In this document: in pieces, positions 16,872-26,210 of the stretch
Numbering within the stretch: the stretch's first letter is position 1
Layout: every line of letters starts with the position of its first letter
Origin: Buttiauxella izardii
GTDB taxonomy: Bacteria; Pseudomonadota; Gammaproteobacteria; Enterobacterales; Enterobacteriaceae
Direction of reading: 5' to 3'
Length of the DNA stretch: 64,000 nt
Assembly: GCF_003601925.1 (NCBI RefSeq)
Contig: NZ_QZWH01000003.1
Coordinates: 62,001 to 126,000, forward strand
Position numbers and translations under genes: made by a program
The notes under the pieces: generated by a model
Told to the model about the DNA's origin: nothing
Seen by the model: only the letters and a program-made list of their open reading frames with translations
The model's database searches: none

Positions 16872-17273
16872 ATGCTGCCCAATAACCTGGTGCCCGCGAC
16901 ACTTCCGCTATTGCCGCCGGAAGAGGCTGTGAGCACGGAAGGTGAAATCACGTTATCTACTGATATTGCTGATGATTTCTCACTCCTTGAGAAAACAATC
17001 CTCAGCACTAATAATTACGCCGGGCAGGCGAAAAACTCATTGCTGGACGAAAACGATCGGCATTTAAAAGACCGTTTATTTTGTGCGGTAAAGATTGAAG
17101 CTATATCCACCTTACTCAATGAGTTAATTGAACAAGAAAAAGTGTGCCCAGCCGATCTCCAGATGTTGATTGAAGATAAAAAATTGCAGATAAGTCAGGA
17201 AGCGCAGCAGATCTGGATCAATCAGTTAACTCAGGAAAAAACCTGGCCGCTGTTTTATTCACTGGATAATTAA
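16872..17273 (+). CDS. Unrecognised small acidic protein
   Basis: 133 residues with no signal peptide or membrane segment. The sequence is rich in Glu, Leu and Gln (HLKDRLFCAVKIEAISTLLNELIEQEK) and predicted helical. AAGGA is placed 8 bp before the ATG. It is followed 5 bp later by another unknown gene in the same direction, which suggests an operon. No function can be assigned. Confidence 0.6.
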   Translation: MLPNNLVPATLPLLPPEEAVSTEGEITLSTDIADDFSLLEKTILSTNNYAGQAKNSLLDENDRHLKDRLFCAVKIEAISTLLNELIEQEKVCPADLQMLIEDKKLQISQEAQQIWINQLTQEKTWPLFYSLDN

Positions 17274-17278
17274 AATAT

Positions 17279-17635
17279 ATGTCGCAGTTACCCGATGATA
17301 GCCAAGTGCAGAAATTTACCTTAAGTGAAAATATTGCCGCACTGGTACAAATTAAAAATGAAAATATCGCCCGTTTTGCGCAGGGGAAAATTAATATCAC
17401 CTCAGCTTTGGTTGAACAAAAATGGCATAACCGCCATCAAATTTATCCTTACCGTGTGAAAGAAGAGATTTATGGTGCCGTGCTGAGTGAAATTATCGCC
17501 AGTCATCCTGGATTGAAAAACCAGATTCTTGGACGCCTGGAAGCGCTCTATCAACAGTTGAGAATCGATGAAGCACAAACGCTATCGCGCACCCGTGCGC
17601 TGCTGGAAGACAACTACGAAACACCGCATTTGTGA
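17279..17635 (+). CDS. Unrecognised small protein, likely co-transcribed with the upstream gene
   Basis: 118 residues, soluble, with a basic-aromatic central patch (KWHNRHQIYPYRVKEEIY) and a helical C-terminal half (NQILGRLEALYQQLRIDEAQTL in part). It follows the preceding unknown gene by 5 bp. The ribosome site before the ATG is poor (GGATAATTAAAAT), so it may depend on translational coupling. It converges on the fucR-like gene. Confidence 0.55.
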   Translation: MSQLPDDSQVQKFTLSENIAALVQIKNENIARFAQGKINITSALVEQKWHNRHQIYPYRVKEEIYGAVLSEIIASHPGLKNQILGRLEALYQQLRIDEAQTLSRTRALLEDNYETPHL

Positions 17636-17667
17636 CATTAAGACGTGCGCAAAGCATCCGGGCACGC

Positions 17668-18369
17668 TTAACCTTCGGTAATAATTTCAGTGACATCCGC
17701 TCGCACGCCGATTCGCACTTCACTCACTCGTTCAAATTTGCTTTTGTCGATCAGCAATAGCGACTGGGCCGCACGCTTGAGCAGCATGGTTTTGTACTCC
17801 GCATTCCAGCTTCGCGTGTCCCACAGCGTTCCATCGCTATCCACGCCTTCGCAAGAAAAAAGGAACAGATCGATATCCAGTGATTTGAGCTGCGCGGCTA
17901 ATGGCGCGTTGATATAGCAGGCATATTTGCGCTGAAGCACCCCGCCGGTGCAGATGACCTGGACGTGTCTACGCCGGGATAGCGCCTGGCAAATCCGTTC
18001 GCTGTTGGTGAAAACAGTCAGGGGCATATCAGGAAGCAGTCGCGCCAGATACCAACACGTTGAGCTGGCATCCAGCGCGATCACCATTTCTGTGGCAATC
18101 CATGGCAGCGCACGACGGGCAATATCGGCTTTGCTATTAAGGTGGCTTTTCAGGCGCGCGGAAAAAGGATCGCCACTTTCATCGGCACCACGATTGATAC
18201 GTTTTGCCCGCCCGTGCTGGCGAATAATTTTCCCCTGCTTTTGCAATTCACGCAGGTCGCGCCGCACCGTTTCATGACTCACATCTAATAAATTAACCAG
18301 TTGTTCCGTGGTCAGATTTTCGTATTGTTCGACAAGCTGAACCAGTTCCTGTTGGCGTACGATTTTCAT
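17668..18369 (-). CDS. fucR: FucR, DeoR-family regulator of fucose genes
   Basis: 233 residues. N-terminal DeoR-type helix-turn-helix (LTTEQLVNLLDVSHETVRRDLRELQKQGKI in part) and a C-terminal sugar-phosphate sensing domain (MVIALDASSTCWYLARLLPD, LFLFSCEGVDSDGTLWD, LLLIDKSKF). It matches E. coli FucR along its length but ends about ten residues earlier. FucR activates the fuc genes in E. coli with fuculose-1-phosphate as inducer. It is the last gene of fucI-fucK-fucU-fucR. A GGGAG site precedes the ATG. A second regulator of LacI type lies in the divergent arm. Confidence 0.92.
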   Translation of the reverse strand: MKIVRQQELVQLVEQYENLTTEQLVNLLDVSHETVRRDLRELQKQGKIIRQHGRAKRINRGADESGDPFSARLKSHLNSKADIARRALPWIATEMVIALDASSTCWYLARLLPDMPLTVFTNSERICQALSRRRHVQVICTGGVLQRKYACYINAPLAAQLKSLDIDLFLFSCEGVDSDGTLWDTRSWNAEYKTMLLKRAAQSLLLIDKSKFERVSEVRIGVRADVTEIITEG

Positions 18370-18397
18370 GTTGGCGTCTCCCGGTGATGGCCGGATA

Positions 18398-18820
18398 TTA
18401 GGGGGTGACGCCCTTCTTTAACAAGATGTTGCCGTACTTTGCCCGCTCCCCTGTGATGACGATCGCAAATGCACGTTGGGCGCGTTCATAAAATGCATAG
18501 CGATCTATGCGCTCTATCGCAGGCCCGTATTCACCATTAAAGAGCGCCTGCCGATAACGCTGCTCTACCTGATTATCGAGTTCATCACCACTGACCGGTG
18601 CCATCATCAGCAGTGGCGGCGCATAGCTGTCTAGCTCAAAAAGCGGGATTACCGCCGCCAGCAATTCGCTCACCAGAACACCGTCGGCGCGAATCACCTG
18701 CGGGCCAATACTATGAGCAGGAAAATGAGCATCGGCGAAGATAATTTCATCTCCATGCCCCATTTCAGCGAGCACTTTTAAAAGCGTTGGGGAAATTAGC
18801 GGCGAGATATTTTTCAGCAT
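18398..18820 (-). CDS. fucU: L-fucose mutarotase FucU
   Basis: 140 residues, the same length as E. coli FucU, starting [26 protein letters not shown] and ending [12 protein letters not shown]. It interconverts alpha- and beta-L-fucose. The GHGDEI and DAHFPAHS segments carry the conserved family His and Asp residues. The ATG at 18820 is 1 bp from the fucK stop, giving coupled translation; the longer open frame to 18985 overlaps fucK and is not the start. Confidence 0.95.
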   Translation of the reverse strand: MLKNISPLISPTLLKVLAEMGHGDEIIFADAHFPAHSIGPQVIRADGVLVSELLAAVIPLFELDSYAPPLLMMAPVSGDELDNQVEQRYRQALFNGEYGPAIERIDRYAFYERAQRAFAIVITGERAKYGNILLKKGVTP

Positions 18821-18821
18821 G

Positions 18822-20267
18822 TCACACTCCATTTTCAGCAAAATTGCGATAAACCTCGCATTGTTCGCCAGGATAAAAATAACGATATTGGTAATCAACC
18901 TGCGCTCGCGCCTGCTCAGGTGAACTAAATTCGCCACAACCAAACCAGGCAAACATCGCCGCGCCCAGAACCGTTGTTTCGGCATCGTCCAGCACTTTTA
19001 TTGGCAAACCGAGAATGTCGGCTTTTATCTGGTTCCACAGCGCATTGCGACTGCCTCCGCCTACCAGCAACAACTCCTGCGCCTTAAAGCCGCCGATAGA
19101 TTCCAGAACCTGCAAATTATTGCGTAACTGCCAACTCAAACTTTCCAGGGCGGCGCGATAAAAATGCCCACGCGTTGTAGAAAGTGTTGCGCCCTGCCAG
19201 CCCGCGTTTGACGGGCGTGCCATTAGCCCGCTATCCATCCGCAGCCCTTCGCAACCCGGTTCAACCTTTTGTGCAGCCGCGATCATTTGCTGATAGACCA
19301 GCCCGGGCTCAACATCGTGCCAGTGAAGATTACGCACCCATTCCAGAACGCCGGAAGCCAGCCACTGTAGGCCTGGATTATATAAACCCGGCAGGCTGTC
19401 CAACTCACAGGTTGAACCGGCATAACCCGGCAACAGCGCGGTGTTAACCGTCGGGCTACGCGCCATTAATATTTCCCACGTCCCAGAGGAAAGCACCGGT
19501 TGAGAAAGGCCAGCCCCCGACCCAAACAGTGCAAACTGCGTGTCGTGGCCCGCAGAAATCACCGGAATGCCTGGGGATAACCCAAAGTTTGATGCCACGT
19601 GCGGGAGCAACGCGCCGATGACTTCTCCAGGCATCACCTGAGGCGGGAATAACCGCTCAGGTAAGCCCACCGCCTGCAAAATTGCATCGCTGAATCGGGC
19701 GTTATGGATATCGAGCAATTGGCTGGTGCCTGCCATCGTGCGGTCAGTAGTCAGCTTCCCCGTCAGACGTTGGTTAATTAAAGATGAAATAAACAGCCAT
19801 GCGTCGGCGCGCTCGATAAGTTCCGCATGATGCTGTTTAAGCCACAACAATTTGTACAAGGTGTTAAAGCTGAATTGACCGACACCCGACAGCGTTTGTA
19901 AATCCTGCGGCGAAATCATGCTGTTAATTGCCGCCATCGTTTCCACGGTGCGCGGGCATTTCCAGCTAATAATCGGGTAAAGCGATTCACCGCGTTGATC
20001 GGTTAACGCGCCATCCACCCCAAAAGTGGTGACGGTTATTCCGCGGATTTCCCAGCCGCTCAGTTGCTCCATCACCTCTCGGGAACACCGCTGCAAACGC
20101 TGGAGAATGTCGTCGAGTGACCAGTCATGCCAGTGTGGGTTCTCGGCCGAAATACGGCTTTCATTGGCTACCGCCGCTTTGGCAACGATTTGCCCCTCGC
20201 GCCCAACGGCCATTGCCCGCACATTTGTTGCCCCACAATCCAGAACTAACACGGCTTCTTGCTTCAT
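18822..20267 (-). CDS. fucK: L-fuculokinase FucK
   Basis: 481 residues. An FGGY/ASKHA-family sugar kinase that phosphorylates L-fuculose to L-fuculose-1-phosphate. [14 protein letters not shown] (phosphate 1 motif) is at the N-terminus, [10 protein letters not shown] and [20 protein letters not shown] are the adenosine and hinge motifs. The start at 20267 ([15 protein letters not shown]) fits E. coli FucK; the open frame begins further upstream. It follows fucI by 52 bp, which contain a strong hairpin. Confidence 0.95.
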   Translation of the reverse strand: MKQEAVLVLDCGATNVRAMAVGREGQIVAKAAVANESRISAENPHWHDWSLDDILQRLQRCSREVMEQLSGWEIRGITVTTFGVDGALTDQRGESLYPIISWKCPRTVETMAAINSMISPQDLQTLSGVGQFSFNTLYKLLWLKQHHAELIERADAWLFISSLINQRLTGKLTTDRTMAGTSQLLDIHNARFSDAILQAVGLPERLFPPQVMPGEVIGALLPHVASNFGLSPGIPVISAGHDTQFALFGSGAGLSQPVLSSGTWEILMARSPTVNTALLPGYAGSTCELDSLPGLYNPGLQWLASGVLEWVRNLHWHDVEPGLVYQQMIAAAQKVEPGCEGLRMDSGLMARPSNAGWQGATLSTTRGHFYRAALESLSWQLRNNLQVLESIGGFKAQELLLVGGGSRNALWNQIKADILGLPIKVLDDAETTVLGAAMFAWFGCGEFSSPEQARAQVDYQYRYFYPGEQCEVYRNFAENGV

Positions 20268-20282
20268 CACGCCTCCTGCATT

Positions 20283-20313
20283 CAATGCCGCCACGTCGTA
20301 AGTGGCGGCATTG
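20283..20313. other. Intercistronic hairpin between fucI and fucK
   Basis: CAATGCCGCCAC and GTGGCGGCATTG form a perfect 12-bp stem with a 7-base loop inside the 52-bp gap. There is no T-run. It may protect the fucI mRNA 3' end and lower expression of the downstream kinase. Confidence 0.75.
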
Positions 20314-20319
20314 GCGTGT

Positions 20320-22098
20320 TTAACGCTTATAAAGCGGGCCATAATTCTGACAGGCACGATAATCCTGCCCTTCGATGTCCATGCCGTGCGCCGCCCATAC
20401 TGAAGGGCGATAAATCGCATCGTCCTCAACGTTATGCATACACACCGGAATACGCAGCATTGAGGCGAGAGTGATCAAATCCGCACCAACGTGCCCGACA
20501 GTCAGAACGCCGTGATTCGCCCCCCAGTTCGACATCACAGACCAGACATCTTTGAACGGCCCAACGCCGGTTAAACGTGGAGCAAACCAGGTCGTCGGCC
20601 ACGAGGAATCGGTGCGCTTGTCGAGCGTATCATGGACATCTTTCGGCAGATCAACGCTCCAGCCTTCGGCGATTTGTAGCACCGGGCCAACGCCTTTGAT
20701 CAGGTTGATGCGGCTCATAGTAAACGGCACGCCGCCTCGGGTCAGAAAGCGCGATGAGAAACCGCCGCCACGGAAATACTCGTGCACCGCCGGGCACCAT
20801 TCGGTTGCGGCCAGGCAAGCATCGGCTTCTTGCTGGCTGATTTGCCAGTGCGGTTTCATGGTTGGATTTCCAGCGTCATCTTGCTGACGGCAGGTGCCAT
20901 CGAGCGCCGCCGAACCTGAGTTAATCAGGTGGATAATGCCGTGTTCAGCACGCCCGGTGAGCGCCTTGCCTGTCACACGTTTGACGACTTCCGGCGACCA
21001 GAAAGTACGCACATCGGCAAACACCTGCGCGGTGCCAGTCAGCAAATGTCCGAACAACATTGAGGCCCCATTGAGGCTGTCATTTTCGGTTGCCACAACG
21101 TACGGCTGGCGCACCCCGTGCCAGTCAAAAGAGCTATTGAGCAATGCTTCAGCGGTATCGCCATTCGGGTATTGATCCGTCCAGTGGCGCTGGCCCTGGA
21201 AACCTGCGGCAATGGCGTTGTAACCCAATGATTCTTCGACGAGGCCCTTCTCGGCAAGCCTGGTGTTGCCCTTCATCATGTCTCTGATACACATCGCCAT
21301 CAGCAAGCTTTCACGCAAAATCGCGTGGTTTTCTTGCTCCGTGCGGTGATATTTTTCAGCGTTTTTATCTTCGCCGTATTTAAAGTTTTTATCTGCCCAA
21401 CTCAGCGCCAGCTCAAGCTCTTGCTCATCATAGATTTTATGGTCAATGCGGCGGCGCAGTTCAGTCATATCCACCGCCTGCACTTTCATGCCGAGGTACG
21501 ATTCAAAGAAGTTGTGGTCCACTATCGAACCCGCGATCCCCATCGAAACGCCCCCCACCGACAAATAACTCTTGCCTTTCATACTGGCTACGGCAAGACC
21601 CGCACGCGCAAAGCGCAGTAGCTTTTCCTGCACATCTGCCGGAATCGACGTGTCGTCAGCTTCCTGCACGTCATGGCCGTAGATTGAAAACGCGGGCAAA
21701 CCTTTTTGATTGTGCGCAGCAAGCGCTGCGGCCAGATACACCGCGCCAGGACGCTCGGTGCCGTTAAAACCCCAAATGGCTTTCGGACGCATCGGGTCCA
21801 TATCAATGGTTTCGCTACCGTAGCACCAGCATGGCGTAACCGTGATGGTCAGCCCGACATTCAAACGGCTGAATTTTTCTTCACAGGCGGCGGACTCTGC
21901 CATTCCAGCAATTGTCGTATCAGCAATCACACATTCAACGGTAGTACCGCAGGCGTGACGCAATTGCTCGGTAAGCAGTTGCGCCGTGGCTTTCGCCATA
22001 TTCATGGTTTGTTCTTCAAGTGATTCGCGCACGCCCATTCTTCGGCCATCAATAACCGGGCGAATACCTATTTTGGGTAGTGAATTAATATGGTTCAT
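20320..22098 (-). CDS. fucI: L-fucose isomerase FucI
   Basis: 592 residues (E. coli 591). It converts L-fucose to L-fuculose with Mn2+. The sequence is colinear with E. coli FucI throughout: [18 protein letters not shown] at the N-terminus, [13 protein letters not shown], the TENDSLNG segment that carries the catalytic Glu, and [22 protein letters not shown] lies 7 bp before the ATG at 22098, which was chosen over the open-frame start at 22209. First gene of the fucI-K-U-R operon. Unlike E. coli, no fucP permease precedes it. Confidence 0.96.
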   Translation of the reverse strand: MNHINSLPKIGIRPVIDGRRMGVRESLEEQTMNMAKATAQLLTEQLRHACGTTVECVIADTTIAGMAESAACEEKFSRLNVGLTITVTPCWCYGSETIDMDPMRPKAIWGFNGTERPGAVYLAAALAAHNQKGLPAFSIYGHDVQEADDTSIPADVQEKLLRFARAGLAVASMKGKSYLSVGGVSMGIAGSIVDHNFFESYLGMKVQAVDMTELRRRIDHKIYDEQELELALSWADKNFKYGEDKNAEKYHRTEQENHAILRESLLMAMCIRDMMKGNTRLAEKGLVEESLGYNAIAAGFQGQRHWTDQYPNGDTAEALLNSSFDWHGVRQPYVVATENDSLNGASMLFGHLLTGTAQVFADVRTFWSPEVVKRVTGKALTGRAEHGIIHLINSGSAALDGTCRQQDDAGNPTMKPHWQISQQEADACLAATEWCPAVHEYFRGGGFSSRFLTRGGVPFTMSRINLIKGVGPVLQIAEGWSVDLPKDVHDTLDKRTDSSWPTTWFAPRLTGVGPFKDVWSVMSNWGANHGVLTVGHVGADLITLASMLRIPVCMHNVEDDAIYRPSVWAAHGMDIEGQDYRACQNYGPLYKR

Positions 22099-22191
22099 AA
22101 GAAACCTCTTGTTGATAAATCTGTTTTTTGTGAACGAGATAAAGACACTTAAGCACATCAAAAAATGTGAATAGCGTAAAAAGTGGAATTT

Positions 22192-22207
22192 GCTAACTCG
22201 AATTAGC
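22192..22207. promoter_or_regulatory. Operator O1 of the fucose regulon (fucI side)
   Basis: GCTAACTCGAATTAGC, 94 bp before the fucI start. One mismatch from a perfect palindrome and from O2. The central CG and 16-bp symmetry are typical of LacI-family operators. Confidence 0.75.
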
Positions 22208-22251
22208 ATAGATACCGAAGTTTAAAATCGACAATAAAATTATCTGGGAAG

Positions 22252-22267
22252 TGTGATGTTTTTCACG
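22252..22267. promoter_or_regulatory. CRP-like site in the fucose control region
   Basis: TGTGATGTTTTTCACG matches TGTGA-N6-TCACA at nine of ten conserved positions. It lies between O1 and O2 and suits a catabolite-controlled sugar regulon. Confidence 0.7.
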
Positions 22268-22429
22268 AGATTTATCTTTCAGAGGAATTGTTAAAAAACT
22301 CAGCTTTTCCGACAAAGAAATAAAACAATCAAATTCAATTAGATAAATCATTAACACAGAGCTGCGTCACAATTTGATAGCAAATTATTTGTCGGAACTG
22401 CAGAGTTTGAATAGTTTTAAAGCGGAAAT

Positions 22430-22445
22430 GCTAACTCGAGTTAGC
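22430..22445. promoter_or_regulatory. Operator O2 of the fucose regulon (transporter side)
   Basis: GCTAACTCGAGTTAGC, a perfect 16-bp palindrome with central TCGA, 152 bp upstream of the ABC transporter ATPase start. Shared flanks with O1 extend the match to TGCTAACTCGARTTAGC. Confidence 0.78.
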
Positions 22446-22596
22446 GAATATTAAAATTCAACGGGATTTATACACTGAGCAAACCGGAGCGCGGGCAACA
22501 CAGAAAAGCCTGAACCCGGAAAATAATGCCATCACGTATTTGTCTTTCCCGTTAAATACCGACCGCGAACACCTGATCAATTCAAGGGAAAGCGCT

Positions 22597-24096
22597 ATGT
22601 CAGACCATTTTTTGCAAATGAATAATATTACCAAACGATTTCCCGGTGTTCTGGCGTTGAGTCATGTCAGTTTCAATTTACGCCGTGGTGAAGTCCATGC
22701 TTTGCTTGGGGAAAATGGCGCAGGGAAATCAACACTAATGAAAATCCTTTCTGGCGTTTATCGACCGGACGAGGGTGAAATTATTTTTGAAGGCAAAAAG
22801 GTCAAATTCGACAGTCCACTCGAAGCGCAAAACTTAGGTATCACTATCATTCATCAGGAATTTAACTTATTCCCGGATCTGACGGTTGAAGAGAATATTT
22901 ATATTGGCCGCGAGTTTTGCAAAAACAATCGCTGGCGACTCGATGCTCCGGCACAACGGGCATCGGTAAAAGAAATTCTGGCAAAACTTAATCTCAAAAT
23001 TAAGCCAGAAACACGCGTTTCCGATTTAACCGTTGCCCAGCAACAGATGGTTGAAATCGCGAAGGCCATATCGGTGAATGCCAAAGTTCTGGTGATGGAT
23101 GAACCGACAGCCGCGTTAACAGAAAGCGAGATTGATAGCCTGTTTCGCGTCACACGCTTGCTTAAAGAACAAGGTACTGGCGTTGTGTACATCTCGCATC
23201 GTCTGGAAGAACTGGCGCTGATTGCTGACCGTGCAACCGTGATGCGTGACGGGCAATACATTGATACGGTGGATTATGAAACGGTACAAATCAGTGATCT
23301 GATTACCAAAATGGTCGGGCGTAAACTCGGGGACATTTACCCACGACGCCCGCCCTTTACCGGTGAGCACAAGGTGTTGGAAGTTAAAAACCTTCAACGC
23401 AAAGGTGTGCTGCATGATATTAATTTCAGCCTTTATCAAGGTGAAGTACTGGGCCTTTCTGGCTTAATGGGCGCTGGTCGAACTGAGCTTGCGCGCGCAT
23501 TATTTGGCGCTGACCCCATTGATAGTGGCGAAATATTTCTTAATGGTGAATTAACCAAAATAGATGACGTGCATCAGGCTATTGAGAAAGGTATTGGCTA
23601 TTTAACTGAAGACCGCAAGAAAGAAGGGCTGGCATTAGGATTATCTGTTGAACTCAATATCATGCTAGGAAACTTCCCTGAGTATTCCGATAAATTTGGC
23701 ATCGTTAAAGAGAAACAATGTGAAGAAATAAGCCAGCAACTGGTTAATGCGTTACGCATTAAGACACCTCACTTACAACAAGCGGCCCTTAATCTAAGCG
23801 GCGGTAATCAACAGAAAATAATTATCGCCCGCTGGGTCTGCAAAGATACCGACATTTTAATTTTTGATGAGCCAACCCGGGGTATTGACGTAGGAGCAAA
23901 GCTAGAAATTTATGAACTGATGAATCGCCTGGTCGCTAAAGGGAAATCCATCATCATGATTTCATCTGAATTGCCCGAAATTCTTGGCATGTGCGATCGC
24001 ATATTAGTGATGCGTAGCGGCCACATAGCAGGTGAGCTGACCCAGGCCAACGCCTCTCAGGAAACCATTATGAAATATGCGACGTTAGAGGACTGA
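22597..24096 (+). CDS. Sugar ABC transporter ATPase, RbsA type (probable L-fucose importer)
   Basis: 499 residues with two fused nucleotide-binding domains as in RbsA/AraG. Domain 1 has Walker A GENGAGKST, a signature-like LTVAQQQMVEIAKA and Walker B VLVMDEPTAAL; domain 2 has the altered P-loop GLMGAGRTE and the signature LSGGNQQK followed by ILIFDEPTRGID. It would energise import of a monosaccharide. It starts at 22597 after AAGGGAAAG; the open frame extends to 22540. It is followed by its permease and binding protein. Fucose as the substrate is inferred from its place beside fucI-K-U-R and fucA and from the lack of fucP. Confidence 0.93.
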   Translation: MSDHFLQMNNITKRFPGVLALSHVSFNLRRGEVHALLGENGAGKSTLMKILSGVYRPDEGEIIFEGKKVKFDSPLEAQNLGITIIHQEFNLFPDLTVEENIYIGREFCKNNRWRLDAPAQRASVKEILAKLNLKIKPETRVSDLTVAQQQMVEIAKAISVNAKVLVMDEPTAALTESEIDSLFRVTRLLKEQGTGVVYISHRLEELALIADRATVMRDGQYIDTVDYETVQISDLITKMVGRKLGDIYPRRPPFTGEHKVLEVKNLQRKGVLHDINFSLYQGEVLGLSGLMGAGRTELARALFGADPIDSGEIFLNGELTKIDDVHQAIEKGIGYLTEDRKKEGLALGLSVELNIMLGNFPEYSDKFGIVKEKQCEEISQQLVNALRIKTPHLQQAALNLSGGNQQKIIIARWVCKDTDILIFDEPTRGIDVGAKLEIYELMNRLVAKGKSIIMISSELPEILGMCDRILVMRSGHIAGELTQANASQETIMKYATLED

Positions 24097-24099
24097 ATA

Positions 24100-25083
24100 A
24101 TGACCGATTCATTAACGCCCACCAACCAACCGGTGAAAACGCGCCGTTTGAATAAAGCCCTTCTGATGCGCCTGGCACCGTTATTTAGCCTGGTGTTATT
24201 GGTGATATTTTTTAGTTTCAGTTCCCCCTTCTTCTTTAATACCGAAAATATCATGACGATTGCGCTGCAAACGTCGGTGATTGGCATCATGGCCATTGGC
24301 GTGACTTACGTCATTATCACCTCGGGTATCGACCTGTCGTTAGGTTCTGTGGTGGCATTTTCTGGCGTCGTGGTCGGACTTTGCGCCTCTTACAGTATGC
24401 CGCTGATTGTCTGCGTAGTTGCCGGGATGCTCGCCGGCGGTTTGTGCGGTTGCATCAATGGTTTTCTGGTCACTCGCGCCACCATTCCACCGTTCATCGC
24501 CACTCTTGGTCTGATGATGTCAGTGCGCGGTATCAACATGGTGATGACCGACGGGCGCGCCATTTATTTCTCTGATTATCCGATATTTAAAATGCTGGCG
24601 CAGGGTCGCTTGTTCGATGTGCTGCCGTATCCGGTTTTTTACCTGCTGATTATTGCGCTGGTCGCCGCGTGGATCCTGAAAAAAACGGTGATTGGGCGCT
24701 ATGTGTACGCCGTGGGCAGCAATGAAGTCGCAGCCCATCTTTCTGGTATCAAAGTCCAGCGCGTCAAAATCTTTGTCTACGCCTTCTGCGGCCTGTTAAC
24801 CGGTATCGCAGGCGTGATCCTCGCCTCGCGTCTTAACTCCGGCCAACCGACGGTTGGCGTGGGTTATGAACTTGAAGCCATCGCTGCGGTGGTGATTGGT
24901 GGCACCAGCCTGATGGGCGGCGTTGGCACCATCGGCGGCACCATTATTGGCGCGTTCATTATGAGCGTGCTGAAAAACGGCCTCAACTTGATGGGGGTAT
25001 CTCAATTCTGGCAGATGGTTGCGATGGGTATCGTGGTCATCGCGGCGGTTTATCTCGATACGTTACGCAAAAAAATGCGTTAG
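24100..25083 (+). CDS. Sugar ABC transporter permease, RbsC type
   Basis: 327 residues with about eight to ten hydrophobic segments and the RbsC-family motifs SGIDLSLGSVVAFSG, NGFLVTRATIPPFIATLG and AVVIGGTSLMGGVGT. It forms the inner-membrane channel for the upstream ATPase. Its ATG is 3 bp after the ATPase stop, with GAGG inside the upstream gene, so the two are coupled. Confidence 0.93.
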   Translation: MTDSLTPTNQPVKTRRLNKALLMRLAPLFSLVLLVIFFSFSSPFFFNTENIMTIALQTSVIGIMAIGVTYVIITSGIDLSLGSVVAFSGVVVGLCASYSMPLIVCVVAGMLAGGLCGCINGFLVTRATIPPFIATLGLMMSVRGINMVMTDGRAIYFSDYPIFKMLAQGRLFDVLPYPVFYLLIIALVAAWILKKTVIGRYVYAVGSNEVAAHLSGIKVQRVKIFVYAFCGLLTGIAGVILASRLNSGQPTVGVGYELEAIAAVVIGGTSLMGGVGTIGGTIIGAFIMSVLKNGLNLMGVSQFWQMVAMGIVVIAAVYLDTLRKKMR

Positions 25084-25130
25084 CACTCTTACCCTGTAAA
25101 AACCCGAAAATAAATAATGGAGCTCGTGAG

Positions 25131-26081
25131 ATGAAAACCAAACACATTCTAGGTGTACTGTCCCTTGCAGCAATGATGGTCAGCACCGCCTACGCAAAGA
25201 CATTAACGCTACCGGTGGTGAGTAAAGGCTACCAGCACGAATTCTTCCAGACAGTGAAAATGGGTACGGTCGCGGCGGCGAAAGATTTAGGCGTCGAAAC
25301 CAGTTTTGTTGGCCCGGCAGACGAAACCCAAATTGCTGAACAAATTCAGCTTATTGAAAACACCATGGCGAAAAAACCGGATGGTATTTTGCTGGCAGCC
25401 CTCGATGCGAATGCGCTAACGCCGCTGGTTGAAACCGCCAACAGCCGTGGGATTAAAGTGGTTACCTTCGACTCAGGCGTCAATTCAGATATTCCCGCCA
25501 GCTTCGTTGCCACCAACAACGTGAAAGCAGGTGCAGAAGCTGCCGATGCGTTGGCCGCAGAAGTGGGTGGCAAAGGTAAAGTCGGGGTGATTGCACACGT
25601 TGCCGGAACCAGCTCCGCCATCGAACGCTCTGAAGGTTTCACCAAACAGATGAAAGAGAAGTATCCGCAAATCACCGTACTGCCGGTGCAGTACAGCGAT
25701 GGCGACCCACAAAAAGCGATGGATAAAACCACCGATATGGTGCAAGCCAACCCTGATTTGGTCGGGATCTACGCCACCAATGAAGGTTCCACGCTGGGCG
25801 TTGCCAACGCCATTGATAGCCTTGGCATTAAAGGCAAAGTGAAGGTCATCGGTTTCGACAGCACTGAAGCGATTATCGGCTTCCTGAAGGCGGGTGTGCT
25901 GCAAGGCTTTGTGGTGCAGGATGCCTATCAGATTGGCTATCAGGGTATTAAAGCGCTGGATGATGCAATCAATGGTAAAGCCGTCGCTAAAGTAATTGAT
26001 ATTCCAGTCAAATTTGTCAGCATGAAGAACATTAACGATCCGGCAGTAGATAAGCTGCTGCATCCGTTTGGTAAGAAGTAA
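25131..26081 (+). CDS. Periplasmic sugar-binding protein, RbsB type
   Basis: 316 residues. A signal peptide of 22 residues ends in TAYA-K. The mature part is a type I periplasmic binding protein of the ribose/galactose group (LPVVSKGYQHEFFQTVKMGTV, GILLAALDANALTPLVE, IGFDSTEAIIGFLKAG). It captures sugar for the adjacent permease. GGAGCTCGTGAG precedes the ATG. A hairpin without a T-run follows at 26087-26121. Fucose specificity is inferred from context. Confidence 0.93.
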   Translation: MKTKHILGVLSLAAMMVSTAYAKTLTLPVVSKGYQHEFFQTVKMGTVAAAKDLGVETSFVGPADETQIAEQIQLIENTMAKKPDGILLAALDANALTPLVETANSRGIKVVTFDSGVNSDIPASFVATNNVKAGAEAADALAAEVGGKGKVGVIAHVAGTSSAIERSEGFTKQMKEKYPQITVLPVQYSDGDPQKAMDKTTDMVQANPDLVGIYATNEGSTLGVANAIDSLGIKGKVKVIGFDSTEAIIGFLKAGVLQGFVVQDAYQIGYQGIKALDDAINGKAVAKVIDIPVKFVSMKNINDPAVDKLLHPFGKK

Positions 26082-26086
26082 ACGCA

Positions 26087-26121
26087 ACGGCCGCCCCTTT
26101 GCGCCAACGCAAGGGGGCCGT
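26087..26121 (+). terminator. Hairpin after the sugar-binding protein gene
   Basis: ACGGCC-GCCCCTTTGCG pairs with CGCAAGG-GGGCCGT (imperfect stem, ccaa loop). It lacks a strong T-run, so it may only partly end transcription before the LacI-type gene. Confidence 0.5.
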
Positions 26122-26210
26122 CCGGTGAGAATGACAAACTGCGATGGGTGTTTGAGGTTTTGGATTTATAATGGCAGCTATTTTTTGATAATGGACTGGG
26201 AAAAACGGGC

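Larger units (their letters stand above)
22099..22596. promoter_or_regulatory. Divergent control region of the fucose regulon
   Basis: About 500 bp, AT-rich and without genes. It separates fucI and the ABC transporter and holds two 16-bp palindromic operators (22192-22207, 22430-22445) and a CRP-like site (22252-22267). No further gene-like structure is seen. Confidence 0.8.

Noticed and set aside
18822..18985. Longer fucU start at 18985
   Set aside because: The extra 55 codons lie inside fucK in another frame; the start next to the fucK stop matches the known FucU N-terminus.
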